DNA of 36,399 nt, taken from the NCBI GenBank assembly GCA_002811675.1, contig PDIM01010359.1, positions 109,126 through 145,524 of the forward strand, written 5' to 3'. Under the pieces are notes generated by a model. That model was not told the DNA's origin and did not search any database. It worked only from the letters and a program-made list of their open reading frames with translations. Source of the DNA: Ichthyosporea sp. XGB-2017a (taxonomy: Eukaryota > Opisthokonta > Ichthyosporea). Position numbers and translations under genes: made by a program. Positions 18,399 to 26,350 of the stretch are shown here, one piece after another (positions within the stretch are counted from its first letter, which is position 1; each line of letters starts with the position of its first letter).

Positions 18399-21300
18399 CT
18401 AGCTTTCTTCAAATACGACATAAGGATGAATAAGTAAACTATGCGAAGAAGCGCGGAACTCGGGGTTTATCTCAAAGCATAATTGAAGGAACTTTCGTCC
18501 ATCGTCGCTCACACTTTCTGGGAAGGGTGGATGTGATTTACTTACGCCTACATGGTACAATATGGCCCATTCATTCTCTAGGTTGTGCCACGGCCTTTTC
18601 CCAGTAGTCATCTCGATTACTGTACAACCAAGGGACCATATATCAGCCTTTCTACCGTGACCATCATCCTTTTCCCCTGTAATCACTTCTGGGGCCATGT
18701 ACGCTGGAGTACCAGTTAAGGAATTAATTTCACCTTGTCGCGTTTGCGCACAGTCTTTCAGCTTCACACACGTTCCAAAGTCCCCTAGTTTAAGTATTCC
18801 ACTTGCGGTGATAAATATATTGTCACCTTTGATATCTCTATGTGCGATACCCAATCCGTGCAGGTGATCAAGCGCCAGCAAAATTTGCCTGGTGTAATTG
18901 CGTATCACATATTCGTTTTCTATCTTTCCACTTCCAAGAAGACTTGATATACTACCACCAGAGCAGTACTCCATAAACACAAAAAGGGCTGTTTTATGGG
19001 TTTCGATGCCATAGTAGCGTACAATATGCTCATTGTGTATTTTTTCTATTATACGCACTTCTTTAGTTATTCGTTTAATGGCCGCTCTGGATTCATGTGC
19101 CGACAATTTTATATCTTTAACGGCCATAAGAACTCCATTGTTCAAATTTACGCACAAATAGACTGACCCAAATGCCCCCTTGGCAAGAAACTTTCCTCTT
19201 TGCCATTTGAATCCCACAACTGACCTCGCAGTCTCCTGCTCATTCCCAGAAGAGTCGCTGTCGGTATATCCATTCGCATTTTCATAAATCCCCCTTTCCT
19301 CATACCCACTATCTGTTATATTTACAACATTTCCCACAAACCCAACATCCTTTAATCTTTTATAACGCCTATCTTCTAACATCCGAATGCGTTTTAATGT
19401 ATTATTATCTTTAGAGGTTTCGCTATGACTGTTCGCAACACAATCATCGTCATTGATCGAAAATCCCGACTTGGTTTTATATGACAGGGCTCGCGTAAGG
19501 CTGCTCTGAGAGCCGAAGTTTTCTATTTGACGAACAACAAAAAGGTCTCGCACCTTAAGTCTTTTTAACATTGTATCAATATCTTCTCGAAATAACGCAA
19601 ACTCTTCTTTGCCAAGAACACAGGTATACAGGGGATTGCAAGCACACACAGTGAATTGCAGCGCATTCAGCGAAAGCGTTGGGGTCAAATACTTAATTAC
19701 ATCTTCATCGGAAGCTGTCACGAGATCAGCCCATTCTTTGGCATATGAGATAATAAATCGACCCAGAAGTGGTCGAAACCGGCCAACAATTAATCGAGAA
19801 AGTTCCTCGCAATATTTCATAAAAAGGCCAAAGCAAGCAAACACGACATTGGGCTGACCATGTATATGCTGCTCTCTTTCATCCGCAGATACCGCTTCAA
19901 AGTGAGCCCGAACAAATCTTACAGACTTCAGCTTTTCTTCGCCAAGAATTAGTGCCGCTTGTTTCATGTCAGTTACACATTCTTGAACTGAGCGATGTGA
20001 TGCTATCTGTTCCACAAGAACTTCAACACAACCCTCAGCGCATTTCTCAAACGCCTTCCGCTCGGGATGTAGGCTTCTTGAAGAGCATGCTATTAATTTC
20101 AAGTTGCCTGTATTAACTTTCATATCGGCTAGGGCTAACACAGTTCCTGCTTTAAGACTTTTCATTATTGCGGTAGGTCCATTCCAAATAAAGTTTTGAC
20201 GAGATCCGGGCTCACCAACACTTTGTTTACTACCCACATCCGTTGCAATTATCAATATATAACCGTCTAAGTCCAGTTGATCTACAATCTCTTCTTGGAT
20301 ACCTGAACAGCTCGAAAGAAGCTGCTCTATTTGGTCCAAGTGTTCACTGAATCTGCGATGCACTACAAGGTCAAATTCTGAGCTAATCGATTGATAGCCT
20401 TTGTTAACAACAAGGACATGTCCAGTGTCCACAAGCTGTGTGTAGAGTTGCTTCTTCGGGACAGTGATAGAAAAGTCAGCAGATATCTCCAAATCTTTAG
20501 AGATCAACTTCGCAAAGCCTAGCGCCTTCAGAGAGCGCGAACGAACTTTATCGAAAAGCATTCTGGTAGCCCGAGATTCTACGAGAAAAGAGTTGCTTCC
20601 TGAACAACAGGACACCAATCCCTCCTCTAAATATTGCTTTGTATCGTCAAACAGAGCCTCGGCCATTACGCAAAAGTGACGCGCTGCTTGTGCTTCCCCT
20701 TCTTGCACATGAGGATAGATTCCTTTGACGAAATTCCACTCTTCTTCCAAAACGTCCTTGAAATTGCCACTCGCTTCAGGGAACTTTTGAAGAACTTGAA
20801 ACCAACTCCATATCAGTCCATAATAAGCACTTAGGGTGTCAGATAAGATTTTATCCAAAAAGTCGTAGGCTGAATCGTAATCTTCTTTCAAATGGATTCG
20901 GACGTCTATCATAATAATGTGACTGTTTTTGACATAAACGGCTTTTTGTAACGCTTCTTTGAACTCAACTACAAGTTGCTGAATACTCAAAACAGATGCA
21001 TTCTGATATATGGAAAAATGCTGCAATCTAGAATGCAAGCACATTTGGATAATACCAATAGATATGTTCGCCATGTACCGATAGAGCGGCTCAAATGATG
21101 GCAAGTTTATCCTTCTGAATTCAGAATCTAAAGACAGGTTTCGCTTTGCAAATTCCAAATCTGTATTCAAAATTGTCATCAGGGTGTCAATCAATTTCCC
21201 AAGCCCAAGGTGTTTTAAGTTCTTATCAATGAAAGACGCACATGCTTGGGTTTTGCACGCAAACCCGAAGCCCGAAGCGCCCCCTGCGTCGTCCCCTAAC

Positions 21301-22991
21301 AAGGAGAAGGACTGATCTTCCCTCTCTGTTCTTTTCCCGCTGTGAATGATAAATGGTCGAGCACCAGTCCATGCCACCAAAGCCTCGTGCTTCAAACTTA
21401 AACATTTTGTAGCGGACAGCCACGCCCAAAGGGCTCCCAAACGAAGAGAAAATGGTGGTCTAAAATACGAAGGATATTCTTTTTCCATGTCTGCCATGGT
21501 CGGCCACAAACTCTCATAAAAGAAGGATTTTTCAAGCAGTACCTCCACAGATGTCCAAAACTCTTTTTTTAGAGATGAGTTCATGTCTCCGCTAAAGTCA
21601 AAAACACTTTTCATAAATTCAGGGACTTCTTGTCTTTTATCAACGAGCCATTTCAATTCCTCTTCGACACTCTTTCCGCCACAAAAAGCTTTAACTTCAA
21701 GCCATAGCTTGGAGCCAAGCATTTTTCGGCTATCTTCACGAAGATCTAAGTTACTATCCCTTGCCTCATTGAGTTTCTGATGAGTTTCGGCACTTGATTT
21801 CACAAATTCAGTCACAGTTTTGTACCACATTGCGCGCTCTTCAGGAAAAACATTATCAACTGAGCCTGTTAAACCAAGACCTGGAAAGGACTTCAAGTCT
21901 GAAAAGCTCTGACTTGGACTAAGAGTCATTTCCAACTGTTCATGGGATTCAAGCGTGCTCCCCATGCTTGATGGCATATGTGATGCAACAACTTCTGAAG
22001 TGTGACCAGTGTATTCATTAACAAGGAAGGATTCTTTCCATTTAAGAACAGATGATTTTGTATTACTATTTGATTTTTTTAAGCTTTTACCCCCAGCTTT
22101 TCCTTGGACATTCACCAAGTCTTCGTGCCGAAGGAAAGGAGAAGCACCACTATTTCCTTCAGCACTGCCCTCCTCCCAGGATCCAGTACGGCTCAATTCA
22201 TCCCCCTGTGCAAAATCTAGGTACGATCTAGATCTCTCAAAAGTTCCTGTAGACAAGCCGCTGGCACTTTGCCCTAAAACAGGACACCCATCTGAATTGC
22301 GCCTACTTTGCTTTCCTTTCCCTTCGACACTACTTTGCGCAGAAATTGCCCTCGTTCCACAACTGCTTGCTTGCGTCTTTCTGTTTTTACGAGCACTACC
22401 CAAAGTGTAAATATTGGAGCTACTACCACTCGGAGACGGAAAGTATGATCCACCAGCTGACTCTTGTCGTTCAAATTCATTTCCACTTGTTATCGATTCG
22501 TCGTCAGCAAAGTGCCCTGTATCAGTTTTTGAGCTCCTTCTACTATGATTTGCAACAGACAGACTCCTGAGAAGGGCACAAATTTCTTGCGTTTGCTCGA
22601 CCTCCCCATCAGCAACTTTAACCTCAAGTAGCCCCACTAAATCATATTCATCATAGTCTAATATCATCTTCCGCGATATACACATTCTAATGAACTCTTC
22701 ATCTAAAACAGGGACTTCATGTTGTACAGCTTCTAGTACACGATCAGAGCCTGAGCGAACTTCGGCCCATGTAGTAACTAGGTATGTGCTTTTTTCATTC
22801 CAAATAGGAGTATAATGGCCCCCATAGGCTTCAATCAGCGAAGCAAGTTCCTTTTTACGAGCACTATTGAAGCCATACAGATGGAATAGAGCATTTTGAA
22901 ATATCTGACCCCCAATGGCAGGCGGGGAACTATAGCCCGTTTTCGTTCTTCGCTTTCCCTTATCTTTTTTTGCTCCTTTGCGTGATGACAT
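18399..22991 (-). CDS. MAP3K4: MAP3K4/MEKK4/Ssk2-type MAP kinase kinase kinase with N-terminal BRCT-like domain
   Basis: One 1530-residue open frame. The kinase domain (about 1263-1525) opens with FKWQRG, has Lys1292 (AVKDIK), HRDIKGDN with Asp1386, DFG with Asp1404 and TPAYMAPEVI, so it should be active. The first glycine of the P-loop is Ala (AKGAFGSV). Upstream, EEEWNFVKGIYPHVQEGEAQ (from about residue 747), LGFAKLISKDLEI (from about 823) and LEDRRYKRLKDVGFVG just before the kinase match the MEKK4/Ssk2 middle region, so the assignment is to this subfamily, which activates p38/Hog1 MAP2Ks in stress signalling. Residues about 27-115 resemble a BRCT domain (LIEAYGGHYTPIWNEKSTYLVT, then VPVLDEEFIRMCI), not part of known MEKK4 or Ssk2 architecture. 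A Ser-rich linker (about 150-350) joins the two parts. Confidence 0.93.
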   Translation of the reverse strand: MSSRKGAKKDKGKRRTKTGYSSPPAIGGQIFQNALFHLYGFNSARKKELASLIEAYGGHYTPIWNEKSTYLVTTWAEVRSGSDRVLEAVQHEVPVLDEEFIRMCISRKMILDYDEYDLVGLLEVKVADGEVEQTQEICALLRSLSVANHSRRSSKTDTGHFADDESITSGNEFERQESAGGSYFPSPSGSSSNIYTLGSARKNRKTQASSCGTRAISAQSSVEGKGKQSRRNSDGCPVLGQSASGLSTGTFERSRSYLDFAQGDELSRTGSWEEGSAEGNSGASPFLRHEDLVNVQGKAGGKSLKKSNSNTKSSVLKWKESFLVNEYTGHTSEVVASHMPSSMGSTLESHEQLEMTLSPSQSFSDLKSFPGLGLTGSVDNVFPEERAMWYKTVTEFVKSSAETHQKLNEARDSNLDLREDSRKMLGSKLWLEVKAFCGGKSVEEELKWLVDKRQEVPEFMKSVFDFSGDMNSSLKKEFWTSVEVLLEKSFFYESLWPTMADMEKEYPSYFRPPFSLRLGALWAWLSATKCLSLKHEALVAWTGARPFIIHSGKRTEREDQSFSLLGDDAGGASGFGFACKTQACASFIDKNLKHLGLGKLIDTLMTILNTDLEFAKRNLSLDSEFRRINLPSFEPLYRYMANISIGIIQMCLHSRLQHFSIYQNASVLSIQQLVVEFKEALQKAVYVKNSHIIMIDVRIHLKEDYDSAYDFLDKILSDTLSAYYGLIWSWFQVLQKFPEASGNFKDVLEEEWNFVKGIYPHVQEGEAQAARHFCVMAEALFDDTKQYLEEGLVSCCSGSNSFLVESRATRMLFDKVRSRSLKALGFAKLISKDLEISADFSITVPKKQLYTQLVDTGHVLVVNKGYQSISSEFDLVVHRRFSEHLDQIEQLLSSCSGIQEEIVDQLDLDGYILIIATDVGSKQSVGEPGSRQNFIWNGPTAIMKSLKAGTVLALADMKVNTGNLKLIACSSRSLHPERKAFEKCAEGCVEVLVEQIASHRSVQECVTDMKQAALILGEEKLKSVRFVRAHFEAVSADEREQHIHGQPNVVFACFGLFMKYCEELSRLIVGRFRPLLGRFIISYAKEWADLVTASDEDVIKYLTPTLSLNALQFTVCACNPLYTCVLGKEEFALFREDIDTMLKRLKVRDLFVVRQIENFGSQSSLTRALSYKTKSGFSINDDDCVANSHSETSKDNNTLKRIRMLEDRRYKRLKDVGFVGNVVNITDSGYEERGIYENANGYTDSDSSGNEQETARSVVGFKWQRGKFLAKGAFGSVYLCVNLNNGVLMAVKDIKLSAHESRAAIKRITKEVRIIEKIHNEHIVRYYGIETHKTALFVFMEYCSGGSISSLLGSGKIENEYVIRNYTRQILLALDHLHGLGIAHRDIKGDNIFITASGILKLGDFGTCVKLKDCAQTRQGEINSLTGTPAYMAPEVITGEKDDGHGRKADIWSLGCTVIEMTTGKRPWHNLENEWAILYHVGVSKSHPPFPESVSDDGRKFLQLCFEINPEFRASSHSLLIHPYVVFEES

Positions 22992-23801
22992 ATTGTAGGG
23001 GGCAAGCGTGCGGTCTGTATAAAAATTAAATTAATCAGCTCTTCAGCGTACAGTCAATTAAGTAATATGACAGCGCTGCTGTTGTTGAGTTTCAGCTAAT
23101 TGCAGAAGCAAAAAATAGAAGTCGTTAGATTATGTTGCCAGAGTTTAAAACACAAGGAAGGTAATGCATTCATATCCGGAAATGAATGAATGCTTGAATT
23201 CAGAGTCTACAATGGTCATTCATAAATCTGCTTCAAAATTGTAATGCAGTTAAATCCCATAAAAAATAGGCAAAAGGAAACTAACTTTCAGGCAGATTAG
23301 TTGCTCTGAATGGGAGTACAAGTACATAGGTAGCGCTAGAAGTAGAATCGTATCAGATGTGGTAAGCAGACCAAGTAACGGCATTTCTGTCTTGACTCAT
23401 AAAATCCGCTCTAACTCACTTCCTGTTCCTATTCGCCACTCCAACAAACTATCACTCAGTCACACCGTCGCTCACTCAGTCTGTCAGCCAGTCATGCGTG
23501 TTAACTTCAACGGTTAGATGGACATCTACAAACAGACAAGAGCATACCTCTGTCCTGCCCAACAAAGCCACACGTACTACTGTAAATTGTAATAGACCCT
23601 GCACTGCCCAACCCTAACCCTGCTAATTCATAGCTCTACTACATAGCTCATCCTTGGCTCTTGTCACTTGTGGCCCTCCGGCTTCGAGTCATGGCCCCGT
23701 GATTATTTGCAGCCTCGCTCAGCTGTTCCACGTACTCTTGCAGCTTTATATTACATAATCTCTTTGTGTCTGCGTGTTAATGCATTGTTGTATATTGGAT
23801 T
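22992..23801. promoter_or_regulatory. Divergent promoter region, MAP3K4 / membrane-anchored protein
   Basis: The 810 bp between two divergently read start codons. Visible features are a CAGTC-rich degenerate repeat at 23452-23497 and several homopolymer-free CT stretches. No gene is supported within it. Confidence 0.5.
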
Positions 23802-24536
23802 ATGGCATTGTGGCTGGTGTTTGTGTTTGTGTTGTTGGTCGTTGGGTACCGGAGTGGGTGGTTTGATGCCGTTCACCCTGAAAATGGGAGTTCCAGGGGA
23901 GATGCATCGGAATATGATATGAATAAGGTGCTGATGTCATTGAATGAAGCGACCCTTCCCAATTCCGCAAAGGCAAAGAAGAAGAAGAAAAAGGCAGCGG
24001 CTTCAAAGGAGGATAAAGGAAAGGGAAAGTTGTTCGACGAAATGGTAAAGCAGAACAATGATGACCCATTGAGTACCTTCAATGGTACGTTTACGGGTCC
24101 ACCTTCCCCTGAGCCAAAACCAGTGCGGGTGATTGAATTGCGGACGAAACCACAAGAAGTAGTGAAGGAAGAGCTAGTAGAAGAGCCTTTAGATGACGGC
24201 TGGGAAAGGGTCATGCCGCCAAAGGCTTCCGGAGGACAAAAGGAGGTAATGGAAAGTGGTCCTGAGCGGGTGTATGAATTTACGAAGGACAGTGATCTTA
24301 CAAAAAAACAAAGAGAGAATAAGCGAAAGGCGGAGCGCAAACGTCAAGAAAGGCAAGAGGAGGAAGAAATGAGGCAAGCTCGTCTAAGGGCCCACAAAAA
24401 GACTTTGCAGAAACACAACTGGAAGCCAGCACCCCCTCCCCCGAAAATCAGCAATCCATGGAGTCAGAGTGAACGGGATACGAATGCAGGTCGGATTAAT
24501 CCTTCTAATGAAGAGCCGGAGGGCGGTTTCTGGTAA
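23802..24536 (+). CDS. Unknown membrane-anchored basic coiled-coil protein
   Basis: 244 residues in one exon; not recognised. Residues about 2-16 form a single hydrophobic segment at the extreme N terminus (signal anchor, with little before it), so the rest is probably cytosolic. A Lys tract (AKAKKKKKKAAA, about 56-68), a DDGWERV motif (about 130-136) and a charged helix LTKKQRENKRKAERKRQERQ (about 166-185) continue as coiled coil. The end is Pro-rich with PWSQ and a terminal GGFW. Small ER proteins with an N-terminal anchor, a GWE motif and a KKQR helix occur in other eukaryotes, but I cannot name a family. AATAAA starts directly after the stop (24537-24542). It is convergent with TRM9, 86 bp between stops. 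Confidence 0.75.
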   Translation: MALWLVFVFVLLVVGYRSGWFDAVHPENGSSRGDASEYDMNKVLMSLNEATLPNSAKAKKKKKKAAASKEDKGKGKLFDEMVKQNNDDPLSTFNGTFTGPPSPEPKPVRVIELRTKPQEVVKEELVEEPLDDGWERVMPPKASGGQKEVMESGPERVYEFTKDSDLTKKQRENKRKAERKRQERQEEEEMRQARLRAHKKTLQKHNWKPAPPPPKISNPWSQSERDTNAGRINPSNEEPEGGFW

Positions 24537-24622
24537 AATAAAACACAAATTTTCAAGGTGTTGCCAGTATTTATGCCTCTTTATTAAGGTGAAGAATAGC
24601 GTCCACAGGAATGGGCTGACGT

Positions 24623-25765
24623 CTACGTTTTGGCATGATTTTTCTGTGCAATAACGTACCAATTCTGATGGTCGAAATCTTCAATAAGAACATCACAAGA
24701 CCCATCAGATTCTACAAGATCGGTCAGTTCTCCACTTTTGAACATATGGTAATAGCGTTGATATGTGCGTGCAATATTTGGGTCGTCTATTGTCTTGTTG
24801 GAATGTTTCTCCGTCCCACCAGCAGTAGCCTCTGACGAAATTGCAGGACTTAAGTTCTCTTCTGTTTTAGAATTGGGAGTCTCTCTTTCCTCATAATCTA
24901 GTACATTGTTTCCCTGAATAGTCGGCGATTCAACTTCCGACGACCGTTTCTTTTTGCTCCTTTTCTTAGTTTTTTTCTTCTCATCTTTGTTTCTTTTGTC
25001 CTTTTCTCCAGTATACTTTTTCTGGAAGTGCCACGGAACGAATACATCCTGCTTATCATACTGATGCTTGCCCTTTTGCTCAAAAGCCCAAACGAAAATA
25101 AGAATCTTCCCACCCGGTCTTAGAAGTCTCGTCATTTCCTTAATTGCATTCAGCCTTCTCTCTGGGGATGAAAAGTGATGGATGACTGCAATTGATATAA
25201 CAAAGTCGAAGCAGCCACTTCGGTAAGGCAAGCAGAGGTTATCACATACCATGACTTCAAACTTCCTTTCCCCACATACACTTACGAGTCCCTCACTCTT
25301 ATCGCTTCCAATGGCATAAGATAATTTGTTGTTCAAAAATAAATACTTCCCATTCCCGCACCCCACATCAGCCCAAAGGGATCCTGGAGGCATGTCCTCG
25401 ACAAATTTCTGAACAAGAGGCCATGCTTTATACCGAGTGTCTGAAAAATGCTTGGCAATTACGTTGTATACGTCATTAACATATTTGTTTTCTACATTAC
25501 TACAAGATTCCTTTTTCAGCAACTCGGACACATCATTTTCCCTTACATCATCGGCCCCGGATACCTTTTTAGAATCTGGAGCACTATTTTCACTAGAACG
25601 ACAAACACCAACATCCACAGTAGAATGCTTATCTTTCTTTGCCTTGTCAGCCGTTGCCGAACATTTTCCATCACTGAGCAGTCCCTCGCCAGTTGATTTT
25701 CCTGACTCTCTGCACGCTGTCTCATTTTCAGACTGGTTTCTGATTTCATCCCCAGTGCCCTGCAT
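24623..25765 (-). CDS. TRM9: TRM9/ALKBH8-type tRNA wobble-uridine carboxymethyl methyltransferase
   Basis: 380 residues, class I SAM-dependent methyltransferase. The core starts near YVNDVYNVIAKHFSDTR (about residue 92), followed by the SAM loop ADVGCGNGKY (about 131-140), FDFVISIAVIHHF, MTRLLRPGGKILIFVWAFEQ, VPWHFQKKY and a C-terminal NWYVIAQK, all typical of Trm9 and the ALKBH8 methyltransferase domain. It would methylate cm5U34 of tRNA to mcm5U with a Trm112-type partner (known for the family). A Lys/Ser-rich disordered insert of about 100 residues sits before the last helices, as in other Trm9 proteins. The N-terminal ~85 residues are low-complexity and overlap another open frame. A TGA lies four codons upstream of the ATG in frame, which supports this start unless an upstream exon exists. 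Minus-strand AATAAA is at 24580-24585. Confidence 0.93.
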   Translation of the reverse strand: MQGTGDEIRNQSENETACRESGKSTGEGLLSDGKCSATADKAKKDKHSTVDVGVCRSSENSAPDSKKVSGADDVRENDVSELLKKESCSNVENKYVNDVYNVIAKHFSDTRYKAWPLVQKFVEDMPPGSLWADVGCGNGKYLFLNNKLSYAIGSDKSEGLVSVCGERKFEVMVCDNLCLPYRSGCFDFVISIAVIHHFSSPERRLNAIKEMTRLLRPGGKILIFVWAFEQKGKHQYDKQDVFVPWHFQKKYTGEKDKRNKDEKKKTKKRSKKKRSSEVESPTIQGNNVLDYEERETPNSKTEENLSPAISSEATAGGTEKHSNKTIDDPNIARTYQRYYHMFKSGELTDLVESDGSCDVLIEDFDHQNWYVIAQKNHAKT

Positions 25766-25938
25766 GATTCTTTCTCAATTTCAATTTCTTCTTTTGCCTT
25801 CTCGACCTCTTTACTAGTGCTGGCAGACACCCGTCCCTGACGAAATCTTAGAGCCGTGGAGTTCTTTAATGAGCCGCCTTTTGCATATGCGTCTTTCCGT
25901 TCCTTTGCTAGCGGCGACGTATCCCGATAAACTGCCAT
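25543..25938 (-). CDS. Possible tail-anchored protein overlapping the TRM9 5' end
   Basis: An open frame of 131 residues from the Met at 25938 (a second Met lies at 25980). It starts MAVYRDTSPLAKERKDAY, has a charged helical middle (KEVEKAKEEIEIEKE), then RQRLTRQRK directly before a hydrophobic segment (ISILLWMLVFVVLVKIVLQI) and a short KRYPGPMM tail. This is the layout of a C-terminally anchored SNARE or similar tail-anchored protein, but I cannot assign a family. Its last 223 bp overlap the N-terminal region of TRM9 on the same strand in another frame. It may be a chance frame, an upstream gene with overlap, or an exon of an alternative transcript. Called only as a candidate. Confidence 0.3.
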   Translation of the reverse strand: MAVYRDTSPLAKERKDAYAKGGSLKNSTALRFRQGRVSASTSKEVEKAKEEIEIEKESCRALGMKSETSLKMRQRAESQENQLARDCSVMENVRQRLTRQRKISILLWMLVFVVLVKIVLQILKRYPGPMM

Positions 25939-26350
25939 ACATAAACTCAGATATGGACTTTCAGCGTGATTCCACAGCAAGCTAGACCAGATCGCTACTC
26001 TAGGCTCTCAATTTTCTTTGGCTGGAAAGGGGTGTGGTACTTTGGTTGTATGGGGAAGTCAGTCAGTCTAGCTATTATTATGGATGATCAGCTGGCCATG
26101 CCTGATGGAGGGATTATCTGGCTGCTGGTAATGAGATCATGATGGGCGATGGTTATTAGGGGACGAGTGCAGCAGGCCATGTAGCTGCTGGTGCTGTCTG
26201 CTGCTGGAGCTGCTTTCTGTTGCACAGAAGTGTTTCAGGGCTTCTCAATCTGCACCGGGCTGCGGCTGGATTTACATCTGTTCTCGGTGTTGGGCAAGTT
26301 AGGTACGGGAGCCCAGCTACAGTAGTGCTCTTAGGGCGTTGGTTGTAAAT
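25939..26350. promoter_or_regulatory. Divergent promoter region, TRM9 side / INTS6
   Basis: Upstream of INTS6 on the plus strand and of the TRM9-side frames on the minus strand. Contains a CTG-rich stretch (about 26183-26217). No further coding evidence. Confidence 0.45.
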
